Under the pieces are notes generated by a model. It was not told the DNA's origin and made no database searches. It saw only the letters and a program-made list of their open reading frames with translations. Positions 1 through 5,945 of a stretch of DNA of 8,234 nt are shown here, piece after piece. The stretch's first letter is position 1. Every line of letters begins with the position of its first letter. The position numbers and the translations under genes are program-made. Source of the DNA: an uncultured Oscillospiraceae bacterium (lineage in GTDB: Bacteria > Bacillota > Clostridia > Oscillospirales > Oscillospiraceae); the NCBI GenBank assembly GCA_900752445.1, contig CAADVN010000033.1:1-8234 (forward strand). Direction: 5' to 3'.

Positions 1-12
1 CCGGGGGCTCGG

Positions 13-190
13 TCTGCCTCCAAGCCTCGCAGAGTTTCGCGGCCGCAGCCGCGAAATAAGTGCAATCATTTTCGGCGGCGGCGTGTACGTCGCCGAAAAT
101 ACTTCTCGCGGAGCGGAGTGTCGCAGCGAAGCGAGGCATGAAGCGCAGCGCAAACTCTTTTGCCCAAGAAGGCGCAGCCTTCTTGGGCAA
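13..190. repeat. Cluster of inverted repeats in left intergenic region
   Basis: No convincing gene is visible in bases 1-230. The stretch instead holds several perfect stems. A 5-bp stem pairs 13-17 with 29-33. A 9-bp stem pairs 35-43 with 48-56 (tetraloop CGCA). A 10-bp stem pairs 68-77 with 91-100. A 14-bp stem pairs 160-173 with 177-190 (loop GCA). Bases 101-159 between them contain repeated GCGAAG/GCGAG-type words and only a weak 5-bp stem (105-109 with 131-135). None of these stems is followed by a clear T-run on either strand, so they do not look like ordinary terminators. Dense, distinct hairpins in an intergenic gap suggest a dispersed intergenic repeat element or a structured transcript tail. 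This is inference, since copies elsewhere in the genome cannot be seen. A short plus-strand frame ending at TAA 57-59 could be the tail of a gene outside the window, but nothing in it is recognisable. Confidence 0.5.
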
Positions 191-199
191 GTAGAAAGA

Positions 200-225
200 C
201 CCCCGAAGCCCTGCGGCTTCGGGGG
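200..225. terminator. Bidirectional intrinsic terminator
   Basis: An 11-bp perfect stem pairs 200-210 (CCCCCGAAGCC) with 215-225 (GGCTTCGGGGG) around the loop CTGC. On the plus strand it is followed by TTTTTCTATTT. On the minus strand it is followed by TCTTTCTAC. It begins 5 bases beyond the stop codon (231-233) of the minus-strand glycosyltransferase, so it most likely ends that transcript. The better T-run on the plus strand means it could also stop transcription entering from the left. Confidence 0.85.
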
Positions 226-230
226 TTTTT

Positions 231-1784
231 CTATTTCAGCGGCAGCGCCACGGTGTAGATGCCGCAGGTCTGGAGGGCAAAGCCCGCGTCCAGCAGGGCT
301 TCCGCCGCCTCGTGGCCTGTGAGGAAGACGTAGGCCCCGCCGGGGTCTATGTCCCCGGCGTCTATGCCGAAGACGCAGCGCCCGAAAGAGGCCACGTCCA
401 GGAAGGCAGAGGGGTAGTTTTTGTACACCACTGTCTCTACGTACTCGTCCGTGGGCTGCTCGAGGTAAAAGAGCACGTCGGAGTAGTAGATGCCCGTGTC
501 GAGGTAGATGCGCCCGTCAGACTCCGAAGCGAGCTCCAGCGCCTCGTCCAGGCCGTAGGCATAGGCGTAGGCCATGCTCCCGGGGTAGTCCCGGAAATAG
601 TAGACGGCAAAAGCGCCAAGATGCACGAGGTAGGCGGCGAAGATGACGCCCGTCACGAGAGAGCGCCGTGTCAGGCCCGCGAGCCAGGCAAGGCCCAGGG
701 CCGCCGTGATGAGCATGGGCACATAGGCGCAGTTGAAGCGCGTCTCGTTCACCTGTGTCAGCAGCCCGAGCAGCAGGGCCGAGAGCAGCCAGAAGAGCAG
801 CATGGCCTCGAGGCAGGGCTCGCGGCTCCTGAGCGAGCGCACGAGCCCGACGGCGCAGCGCCAGAGCCCGAGCAGGAAAAAGGGCAGGGTGCAGATGGAA
901 AAGAGCCCGCGGCTGCCCGTGTATTCAAAGGGCAGGCGCCCCGTCATCTCCGCAAAGAGGCGCCAGAGGTTCTTTGCGTTTTCGGCGATGTTTGAAAGCG
1001 AGATCTCCGCCGAGCGCAGCTGCACGAGCCTCGGTATGGAGAAGGGGCCGATGGCGAGCTCCCCAATGAGCCCGTAGTTCACGAGCAGGAAGAGGAAAAG
1101 CGGCAGGGCCAGCGCGAAGAGTATGGCGGCGGAGGCGAAAAACCAGCCGGAGAGCCTGAGCCAGCGGCAGTAAAAGCCGTAGCCGAGCAGCAGCGCTAGC
1201 AGCAGGGGCAGCACAGGCCAGAGCACGGCGTAGGCATAGAGCGAGAGCCCGTACATGAACGCCGCCAGGGGCAGATAGCGCCTGTCCTCAAAGCCGCGCA
1301 CAAGGAAGTACAGCCCGAAGGTCAGAAAGCCAGGCGCGAGGTTCGATTCCAGGCCCCAGCGCGAGAGGCAGATGTGCCAGGGGCATACGGCCAGGAGCAG
1401 CAGGGCAAAAAGCGCCGCCCTCTGCCCCGCGAGCCTGCGCACAAGGCCGTAGACCGCCGGCAGCGTGAGGCAGGCGACGATGAGCTGGGGCAGGCGTATC
1501 GCCCAGACCTCCGGTCCGAAGAGCGCTATGAAGGGCAGCATCAGGTAGACGCCCAGGGCGTTCATACCGCTGCCCCAGGCGGTAAAGTAGACGGGGAAAC
1601 TGTGCCCGCTCGAGTCGAAGCCGTAGTGGAGCAGCGACCAAGCCTCGTAGCCCGCGAAGGCCTCGTCCTGGTTGATGCCCGGCGGCACGCCCCCGAAGCT
1701 CCAGAGCCGTATCAGCACACCGAGGAGCAGCAGCCCGAACAGGACCAGCCTGCGTCCACGGGCGCCGGAGAGAAGCTGTCTCAT
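231..1784 (-). CDS. GT39-like (ArnT/PMT family) integral membrane glycosyltransferase
   Basis: A 517-residue polytopic protein resembling the glycosyltransferase 39/ArnT/PMT_2 group. These enzymes move a sugar from a polyprenyl-phosphate donor onto an extracytoplasmic acceptor. The first helix (about 12-28) is followed by the loop motif PPGINQDEAFAGYEA (residues 34-48). Its Asp40-Glu41 match the conserved acidic pair of the first outer loop in this family. About ten more hydrophobic segments follow to roughly residue 415. The last hundred residues are a soluble, presumably extracytoplasmic domain rich in Tyr and Asp. The ATG at 1784 was preferred over an upstream in-frame ATG (1829) for two reasons: GGAGG lies 5 bases before it, and the upstream start would precede the predicted transcription start. 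It has its own promoter and ends just before a terminator, so it is monocistronic. The acceptor (wall polymer, lipid or protein) cannot be told from sequence. Confidence 0.85.
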   Translation of the reverse strand: MRQLLSGARGRRLVLFGLLLLGVLIRLWSFGGVPPGINQDEAFAGYEAWSLLHYGFDSSGHSFPVYFTAWGSGMNALGVYLMLPFIALFGPEVWAIRLPQLIVACLTLPAVYGLVRRLAGQRAALFALLLLAVCPWHICLSRWGLESNLAPGFLTFGLYFLVRGFEDRRYLPLAAFMYGLSLYAYAVLWPVLPLLLALLLGYGFYCRWLRLSGWFFASAAILFALALPLFLFLLVNYGLIGELAIGPFSIPRLVQLRSAEISLSNIAENAKNLWRLFAEMTGRLPFEYTGSRGLFSICTLPFFLLGLWRCAVGLVRSLRSREPCLEAMLLFWLLSALLLGLLTQVNETRFNCAYVPMLITAALGLAWLAGLTRRSLVTGVIFAAYLVHLGAFAVYYFRDYPGSMAYAYAYGLDEALELASESDGRIYLDTGIYYSDVLFYLEQPTDEYVETVVYKNYPSAFLDVASFGRCVFGIDAGDIDPGGAYVFLTGHEAAEALLDAGFALQTCGIYTVALPLK

Positions 1785-1789
1785 ATGCG

Positions 1790-1794
1790 CCTCC
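1790..1794 (-). promoter_or_regulatory. Shine-Dalgarno deciding the glycosyltransferase start
   Basis: The minus-strand GGAGG lies 5 bases before ATG 1784-1782. The in-frame ATG at 1829-1827 has no such site and lies inside the promoter spacer, so the shorter 517-residue product is favoured. Confidence 0.8.
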
Positions 1795-1811
1795 AAACAG
1801 ATGATACGGCA

Positions 1812-1840
1812 ATTATGAACGATTCCCACGCGATTGTCAA
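1812..1840 (-). promoter_or_regulatory. Sigma-A promoter of the glycosyltransferase gene
   Basis: On the minus strand a perfect -35 TTGACA (1840-1835) is separated by 17 bp from CATAAT (1817-1812), which matches the -10 consensus at five of six bases. Transcription would start near 1805, about 20 bases before the ATG. It lies in the 85-bp gap after the ABC permease gene, so the glycosyltransferase can be transcribed independently of that operon. No convincing terminator was found in the gap; read-through from the permease is possible. Confidence 0.8.
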
Positions 1841-1869
1841 ATCAACGGCCGTCCGGCTCGGACCGGGGT

Positions 1870-2481
1870 TCAGAACTCCTTTTTCCTGTATATCCCGATG
1901 GATGTCAGTACGGAGAGACCCAGGGCCAGCAGGACCAGCGCGGCGCCGGCTGCGGCCGCCTTTGGGCCGGCAAGGGCCTTCAGGAAGCCCTCGACGTCCG
2001 CGCCCAGCTGCTCCGCCAGCAGCATCAGGCCGAGGGGCAGAAGATAGCACAGCGCCACGAGGATGCGCGCCTTCTCCACGCCCAGCTTCAGCATTATCGG
2101 CATACCCAGCGAGAGCAGGAAAACGCCCAGCATGAAAAAGGCCAGACAGGCGGGCAGGCCGCCGGCGCCGTCCGTGAACAGCGTCACCACGCCGCCCAGC
2201 GCCAGCATGCCCAGCCCCAGCAGCAGCGCCACGGCATAGCGGCCCAGCACCACCTGCGCACGGGTCACGGGCATCGTCAGCGCCCGGCTGTCCCAGTGCG
2301 CGCGCTCGTCGTAGCTCAGAGTCGCCATGGGCAGGATGATGACGTAAATTATGCTCAGCGAGCAAAAGAACAGCCCGCTCGCGGAGGTGAGGCTGATGAC
2401 CAGCCAGACCAGCAGCACCAGCAGCACGCTCTTTGCCTGATGCCTCAGGCAGAGCATGTCCTTTATTATCATCGCCTTCAT
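1870..2481 (-). CDS. ABC-2 type transporter permease (six-helix, YtrC-like role)
   Basis: A 203-residue membrane protein with about six hydrophobic segments (roughly 18-34, 36-54, 82-104, 108-130, 137-157, 176-197). The loop after the second helix contains YDERAHWDSRALTMPVTR (residues 57-74). This fits the ABC2_membrane_5 pattern of a YDE motif, then a short LP/MPV-(S/T)R element, seen in permeases paired with YtrB/BcrA-type ATPases. It would form the membrane channel of an exporter or a transporter-like sensor with the ATPase encoded just upstream. The start codon overlaps the ATPase stop by 4 bases (ATGA), and GAGGGG/GAGGG sequences in the ATPase tail serve as its ribosome binding site, so translation is probably coupled. 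The protein is short compared with classical ABC-2 permeases but normal for this subgroup. The substrate is unknown; antimicrobial peptides or wall-active compounds are suggested only by family context. Confidence 0.85.
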   Translation of the reverse strand: MKAMIIKDMLCLRHQAKSVLLVLLVWLVISLTSASGLFFCSLSIIYVIILPMATLSYDERAHWDSRALTMPVTRAQVVLGRYAVALLLGLGMLALGGVVTLFTDGAGGLPACLAFFMLGVFLLSLGMPIMLKLGVEKARILVALCYLLPLGLMLLAEQLGADVEGFLKALAGPKAAAAGAALVLLALGLSVLTSIGIYRKKEF

Positions 2482-3323
2482 TTGCCCTCACCCCTCAGAT
2501 AATACAGCATGATGTCCTCTATGCCCGCCGGGTCGCAGACGAGGCCGCGCGCCGCAGAACGTTCCACCAGCGCCTCCGCCCCGAAGGCCGAGCGCCTCAC
2601 GCCCGCCACCTTGGCCGGGTCCAGCGCTCTGAGCTCCGCCTCGCTCAGCTTCGCCACGACGTACTTCTCCAGCAGCGCGTCCTTCTCCTCCGAGAACAGC
2701 AGCCGGCCGCCGTGGATGAAGGTGATATAGTCGCAGACCTTCTCGAGGTCGCTCAGGATGTGCGAGGACACGAAGATGCTGCGGCCCTCGTCCTGTATGA
2801 ACTCCAAAAACAAATCTAGCAGCTCGTCGCGCACGACGGGGTCTAATCCGCTCGTGGCCTCGTCGAGGATGAGCAGGCGGCAGTCGTGAGAGAGCGCCGC
2901 CGTGAGCGAGAGCTTCATCCGCATCCCGCGCGAATAGTCCTTCACCGGCTTGCGCTCCGGCAGCTCAAAACGTGCGGCCAGCGAGTCGAACTTCTCCCTG
3001 TCAAAGGTGCGGTAGCCCGCCGCGAGGACGCGGCGCATGTCGCGCAGTGATAGCGTCTCCGGCACGCAGCAGTCGTCCATGACCACGCCGAGCTGCTCGC
3101 GCAGCTCCGGCCCGGCGCTGTACGCATCCTGCCCCAGCAGCCGCACGCTGCCGGCGTCCGGCCTCGCGAGGCCCAGCATGAGCCTTATCGTCGTGCTCTT
3201 GCCCGCGCCGTTCTCGCCTATGAAGCCCATGATGCAGCCCGAGGGCAGAGAAAAGCTCATGCCGTCGAGCGTGAAGCCACTGTAGTGCTTCGTGAGGCCC
3301 TCGACCTCAATAGTGTTTTCCAT
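2478..3323 (-). CDS. ABC transporter ATP-binding protein (YtrB/BcrA-like)
   Basis: A 281-residue ATPase that would energise the permease encoded next to it. Visible motifs in order are: Walker A GENGAGKST (36-44), signature YSRGM (130-134, the LSGGQ equivalent), Walker B LLILDE (150-155) with catalytic Glu155, D-loop SGLD (158-161) and H-loop His188 in SSH. The Q-loop region reads LGVVMDDCC (79-86 area), with Asp where canonical ABC ATPases have Gln. A C-terminal extension of about 65 residues (216-281) follows the nucleotide-binding domain, as in exporter ATPases of the BcrA/YtrB/CcmA type. The start ATG is 2 bases after the gntR stop and is preceded by AAGGAGA at 7 bases. It overlaps the permease start by 4 bases. 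It is the middle gene of a three-gene operon driven from the gntR promoter. Confidence 0.93.
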   Translation of the reverse strand: MENTIEVEGLTKHYSGFTLDGMSFSLPSGCIMGFIGENGAGKSTTIRLMLGLARPDAGSVRLLGQDAYSAGPELREQLGVVMDDCCVPETLSLRDMRRVLAAGYRTFDREKFDSLAARFELPERKPVKDYSRGMRMKLSLTAALSHDCRLLILDEATSGLDPVVRDELLDLFLEFIQDEGRSIFVSSHILSDLEKVCDYITFIHGGRLLFSEEKDALLEKYVVAKLSEAELRALDPAKVAGVRRSAFGAEALVERSAARGLVCDPAGIEDIMLYYLRGEGK

Positions 3324-3325
3324 GT

Positions 3326-3700
3326 TCAGTCTCCTTCAAAGCTGAGGCGGAGCATCTCCGAAAGCTCGTCCATGCCGATGTCGCAGGCCGAGGCCAGCTC
3401 GACTATCCTGCCCATCAGCTCCTCTATCTGCCGCAGATGCTCTTCCCTGACAAACTCCAGGTCTTTCCCGGCGACAAAGCTGCCCCTGCCTGTCATCGAC
3501 ACGATGAAGCCCTCGCGCTCGAGCTCTTCATAGGCCCGCTTCGTTGTGATGACGCTTATCCGCAACTCCTTGGCCAAAAGGCGCATCGAAGGAAGGGCGT
3601 CCCCCTCCTGAAGCTCGCCGGATATGACCTTTGCCTTGATCTGCGAGACGATCTGCTCATATATGGGCACGCCGCCCGCATTGCTGATTTTGATATCCAA
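3326..3700 (-). CDS. GntR family transcriptional regulator, YtrA subfamily
   Basis: A 124-residue DNA-binding repressor. Residues 1-77 are a typical GntR winged helix-turn-helix: PIYEQIVSQIK (12-22), then ISGELQEGDALPSMR (26-40), recognition-helix region ISVITTKRAYEELEREGFI (48-66) and wing GRGSFVAG (71-78). The remaining 45 residues are only two short helices, the hallmark of the YtrA subfamily, which lacks a large ligand-binding domain. Family members usually repress their own operon with an adjacent ABC transporter and respond to cell-envelope-active compounds. The start is TTG at 3700. An in-frame TGA lies three codons upstream, no other start precedes the DNA-binding domain, and an AAGGGTGAT sequence sits just before it. 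It is first in the operon, 2 bases from the ATPase gene, and its promoter carries a palindromic operator that fits autoregulation. Confidence 0.9.
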   Translation of the reverse strand: MDIKISNAGGVPIYEQIVSQIKAKVISGELQEGDALPSMRLLAKELRISVITTKRAYEELEREGFIVSMTGRGSFVAGKDLEFVREEHLRQIEELMGRIVELASACDIGMDELSEMLRLSFEGD

Positions 3701-3713
3701 GTATGATCACCCT

Positions 3714-3741
3714 TGTATATTGTGTATATTGATTATATACA
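3714..3741. promoter_or_regulatory. Probable GntR (YtrA-type) operator
   Basis: Bases 3723-3741 form a perfect inverted repeat, TGTATAT-N5-ATATACA. Immediately beside it, TGTATATTG is repeated in tandem (3714-3722 and 3723-3731), giving a second copy of the half-site. The palindrome covers the -10 box (3732-3737) and the predicted transcription start of the minus-strand gntR promoter. A bound dimer would block RNA polymerase. YtrA-subfamily operators are typically AT-rich inverted repeats containing GTATA/TATAC-like half-sites, so this fits negative autoregulation. Binding itself is inferred. Confidence 0.7.
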
Positions 3742-3759
3742 ATATTCTCAGTTTGTCAA
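3732..3759 (-). promoter_or_regulatory. Sigma-A promoter of the gntR-ABC operon
   Basis: On the minus strand a perfect -35 TTGACA (3759-3754) and a perfect -10 TATAAT (3737-3732) are separated by 16 bp. Transcription would begin near 3725, about 25 bases before the TTG start codon. The strength of this promoter makes tight repression by the overlapping operator likely. No other promoter is evident inside the three-gene operon. Confidence 0.85.
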
Positions 3760-3783
3760 GCGCCAGCTTTTCCGGACGCCGCC

Positions 3784-3812
3784 TTGACGGGCAACTTTGG
3801 ACGTGCTATCCT
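3784..3812 (+). promoter_or_regulatory. Promoter of the two-component operon
   Basis: On the plus strand TTGACG (3784-3789) is followed after 17 bp by TATCCT (3807-3812), with a TGC extended -10 element directly before it. The predicted start is near 3819, giving a leader of about 92 bases before the GTG start codon. Its -35 box is 24 bp from the -35 box of the divergent gntR promoter, so the two promoters may influence each other. Confidence 0.6.
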
Positions 3813-3850
3813 AACTTTGAAAGAGGATTTGAAGGGTGTTAGCTGAATAA

Positions 3851-3890
3851 GCGCAGAATTTGATACATATTGCGCAAAATTTGCATCCAT
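3851..3890 (+). promoter_or_regulatory. Direct repeats with 21-bp period, candidate LytTR binding site
   Basis: The 12-base word GCGCARAATTTG occurs at 3851-3862 and 3872-3883. Each copy is followed by a similar ATACAT/CATCCAT tail. The start-to-start distance is 21 bp, two helical turns. LytTR-type regulators such as AgrA bind paired direct repeats with this phasing. The pair sits in the leader of the operon encoding a LytTR response regulator, downstream of the predicted promoter, so binding there would more readily repress than activate. The second copy also contains a small inverted repeat, GCAAA-A-TTTGC (3874-3884). Confidence 0.5.
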
Positions 3891-3910
3891 ACAGGAAAGG
3901 GGGAGAGGCC

Positions 3911-4627
3911 GTGCTGAAGATAGCCGTCTGTGATGACGACGAGGTGGAGCTCAGGAAGACGGTGGACTGCATCAAAAGCTGGCCGGGACTCGACGGCGGC
4001 GTGTCCATTTTTCCCAACGGCGAGGAGCTGCTGCGCGAGGCGCTGTTCGGGGGATTTGACATTTACGTGCTTGACATCCTCATGCCGGGGCTTGACGGGA
4101 TAAGCACCGGCGCAAAGCTGCGTGAGGCAGGAGAGGGCGGGGAGATCATATATCTGACGAACTCGAATGAATTTGCCGCCGGCAGCTACGAGGTCGGGGC
4201 CTTTTTCTATCTTCTCAAGCCAGTGGAGCGGGAGAGGCTGCACTCCGTGCTGGATGCCTCCGCGGAAAAGCTAAGGCGCAGGAGGGAGGCCTGCGTCTTT
4301 GTTGCGACACGCGATGGCGAAAGGCGCATAGCGCTGGATGAGCTGCTCTGCGTCGAGCGGGTCGGGCGGGGCATGCGCTATTACTGCTCGGACGGGGCCG
4401 TAGATTCGCAGACGATACGCGGCTCCTTCAGGGAAGCTGTGGCGGAGCTGATGAAGGACCCGCGCTTCTTTCTGTGCGGGGCGAGCTATCTGCTGAATTT
4501 CCAGCACGTGACCGCCGTACAGGGACAGCTTGCCATATTGGACAACGGGACTTCGGTCGCACTTCCCCGCTCCTGCGCACGCACGTTCAAGCTGGCCTGG
4601 GGCAGCTTCTGGCTCGGAGGAAAGTGA
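3911..4627 (+). CDS. LytTR family response regulator (AgrA/LytR-like)
   Basis: A 238-residue response regulator paired with the kinase encoded next to it. The receiver domain (1-120) shows Asp8/Asp9 of the acidic pocket in AVCDDDE, phospho-acceptor Asp55 in YVLDILMPGLDG, Thr83 in YLTNS and Lys103 in LLKPV. The DNA-binding LytTR domain occupies roughly 130-235, with RRIALDELLCVE and a C-terminal ALPRSCARTFK-type segment as in this family. The GTG at 3911 was chosen because GGGGAGAGG lies directly upstream (3900-3908) and the encoded product starts at the usual MLKIAVCDDD. An ATG 17 codons earlier (3860) has no ribosome binding site and lies in the repeat region. The kinase gene begins 1 base after the stop. 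The LytTR domain binds direct repeats, and a candidate pair lies in the operon's own leader. The target genes are not evident. Confidence 0.92.
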   Translation: MLKIAVCDDDEVELRKTVDCIKSWPGLDGGVSIFPNGEELLREALFGGFDIYVLDILMPGLDGISTGAKLREAGEGGEIIYLTNSNEFAAGSYEVGAFFYLLKPVERERLHSVLDASAEKLRRRREACVFVATRDGERRIALDELLCVERVGRGMRYYCSDGAVDSQTIRGSFREAVAELMKDPRFFLCGASYLLNFQHVTAVQGQLAILDNGTSVALPRSCARTFKLAWGSFWLGGK

Positions 4628-4628
4628 C

Positions 4629-5897
4629 ATGTACGAGGAGTTTATCAGCGCGTTGACAGTGTTTGTAACGCAGGCAATGTTTGCTCCCTTTATAATGAAC
4701 CTGCTCGAATTTCGCGAACCCAGCCGTTCCTGGCGGAGGCTGTGGGCCTGCCTCATTGCCGCGATCGTACTCGTGAATATAGGCTTTATCCTGCTCAATG
4801 ACTTCAGCTTTTACTCCAGATGCGGAACGTTCACCCTCGTCGCGCCGTACATACTCGCTACCATCGTCTGCTCGCGCTATCACGGCCTGCGGGTCGTCTT
4901 CAGTGTTATGAGCGCGTTTTACATGGCCGTGCTGGGCAGCGCGAACGGGTATGTCGCGGGGGCGCTCTTTCCCTCAATGCTGCTGCCGCTCATCGTGCGC
5001 GTCGTGTCATTCGGGCTGCTGTTCCTGCTGTTCAGGCGTTTGGGACATGCGTACAGGCGCATGCTGAGGGTGCTCGACCGCGGCTGGCTGGTGCTGAGCC
5101 TCATACCGCTCTCGACCTGCCTGCTGGTGCTGTACATACACCAGCGGTGTTTCAGGGCCGACCCGCTCGGGAACTGGGTGCTGGTCTACGGGCCTCTGTT
5201 CATATGCGGCTGCGCGTTTTACCTCATGTACCTGTTTTTCGACCGGGTCCGGCAGGAGGACGAGACGAGGGCCGGACAGAACATGCTGCAGGTGCAGGTG
5301 GACGCGCTGCGGCGCAGGACCGAGGCGGTGAATTCTGCTGCCGAGGCGGTAAGGCTGGAGAAGCACGACCTGCGGCACAGGCTCGCCGCCATAGCCGAGC
5401 TGATAAGCCGCGGGGACCGACAGGAGGCGCTGGGTTTTCTCGAGGCGGCGCAGACGAAGCTGGACGAGAACCAAGCCATACGCTGGTGCAGGCAGCCGGT
5501 GCTGGATGCCGTGTTCGCCTCCTGCTTTTCGCGGGCGAAGGGCGAGGGCATAGACGTGCAGACCCGGCTGGAGATCGCGGAGCAGCTGCCCGTTGACGAG
5601 GCGGAGCTCGCCATAGTCCTGTCGAACGCCCTCGATAACGCGATAAACGCCTGCAAGGCCCTGCCGCAGGAGCGCCGTACCATCAGCTGCAAGGTCATAA
5701 GCTACCCGAACCTGATGCTGGAGCTGAGGAACCCCTGCGCTCGGGAGGTGGTATTCGACAGTGACGGGCTGCCCCTGTCAGACAGTCCCGGCCACGGCCT
5801 GGGCGTGCGCTCTATTGCCGCATTCTGCCAGAAATACGGCGCACTGTGTCAGTATGAACAACAGGATGGAAACTTCAGCCTCCGAATATTGCTTTGA
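4629..5897 (+). CDS. AgrC-like sensor histidine kinase, GHKL domain
   Basis: A 422-residue membrane kinase. The first 205 residues hold about six or seven hydrophobic segments with very short loops, an integral-membrane sensor without a large outer domain, as in AgrC/ComD-type kinases. A linker helix (about 206-240) leads to the phosphorylation site LEKHDLRHRL (243-252), where His246 is the likely phospho-acceptor. The ATP-binding domain has N-box LSNALDNAINAC (331-342; Asn333, Asn337) and the glycine-rich GHGLGVRSI (388-396). It ends at the usual position shortly after. The ATG at 4629 is preceded by GGAGG at 8 bases. The longer in-frame ATG at 4530 lies inside the response-regulator gene and would add a non-membrane, unrelated peptide, so it was rejected. 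No signal-peptide precursor gene (AgrD-like) or processing protease (AgrB-like) is visible nearby, so the stimulus is unknown. Confidence 0.92.
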   Translation: MYEEFISALTVFVTQAMFAPFIMNLLEFREPSRSWRRLWACLIAAIVLVNIGFILLNDFSFYSRCGTFTLVAPYILATIVCSRYHGLRVVFSVMSAFYMAVLGSANGYVAGALFPSMLLPLIVRVVSFGLLFLLFRRLGHAYRRMLRVLDRGWLVLSLIPLSTCLLVLYIHQRCFRADPLGNWVLVYGPLFICGCAFYLMYLFFDRVRQEDETRAGQNMLQVQVDALRRRTEAVNSAAEAVRLEKHDLRHRLAAIAELISRGDRQEALGFLEAAQTKLDENQAIRWCRQPVLDAVFASCFSRAKGEGIDVQTRLEIAEQLPVDEAELAIVLSNALDNAINACKALPQERRTISCKVISYPNLMLELRNPCAREVVFDSDGLPLSDSPGHGLGVRSIAAFCQKYGALCQYEQQDGNFSLRILL

Positions 5898-5905
5898 AAA
5901 CGGAC

Positions 5906-5945
5906 AATACCCCCATCCGGGCGCGATGACTTGGATGGGGGTATT
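5906..5945. terminator. Shared hairpin terminator between convergent operons
   Basis: A perfect 13-bp stem pairs AATACCCCCATCC (5906-5918) with GGATGGGGGTATT (5933-5945) around a 14-base loop. It starts 8 bases after the kinase stop. On the other side it directly touches the stop codon (5946-5948) of the minus-strand gene. The stem carries A/T base pairs at its base, and TTTTC follows on the minus strand after GTCCG. The T-runs are short on both sides, so efficiency is uncertain, but location and stem strength support a bidirectional terminator. Confidence 0.75.

Noticed and set aside
83..322. Short plus-strand frame through the left hairpin cluster
   Set aside because: It crosses all the inverted repeats, the terminator and the end of the glycosyltransferase gene, and shows no family similarity or ribosome binding site.
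312..995. Long plus-strand open frame opposite the glycosyltransferase
   Set aside because: It is antisense to a gene with clear family motifs, has no family resemblance and a skewed composition (Glu/Gln/Arg-rich), as expected for a shadow frame in GC-rich DNA.
1843..1869. Possible hairpin terminator after the ABC permease gene
   Set aside because: Only a 5-bp stem (GTCCG/CGGAC) without a T-run is visible on the minus strand; too weak to call.
3860..3910. Upstream ATG start for the response regulator
   Set aside because: It lies within the direct-repeat region, has no ribosome binding site, and would add 17 residues before the standard receiver-domain start; GTG at 3911 has a strong site.
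4820..5596. 258-codon frame overlapping the histidine kinase on the same strand
   Set aside because: The kinase frame has membrane segments, phospho-acceptor His and ATP-binding motifs; the overlapping frame is low-complexity Arg/Ala/Gly and lacks a start signal.
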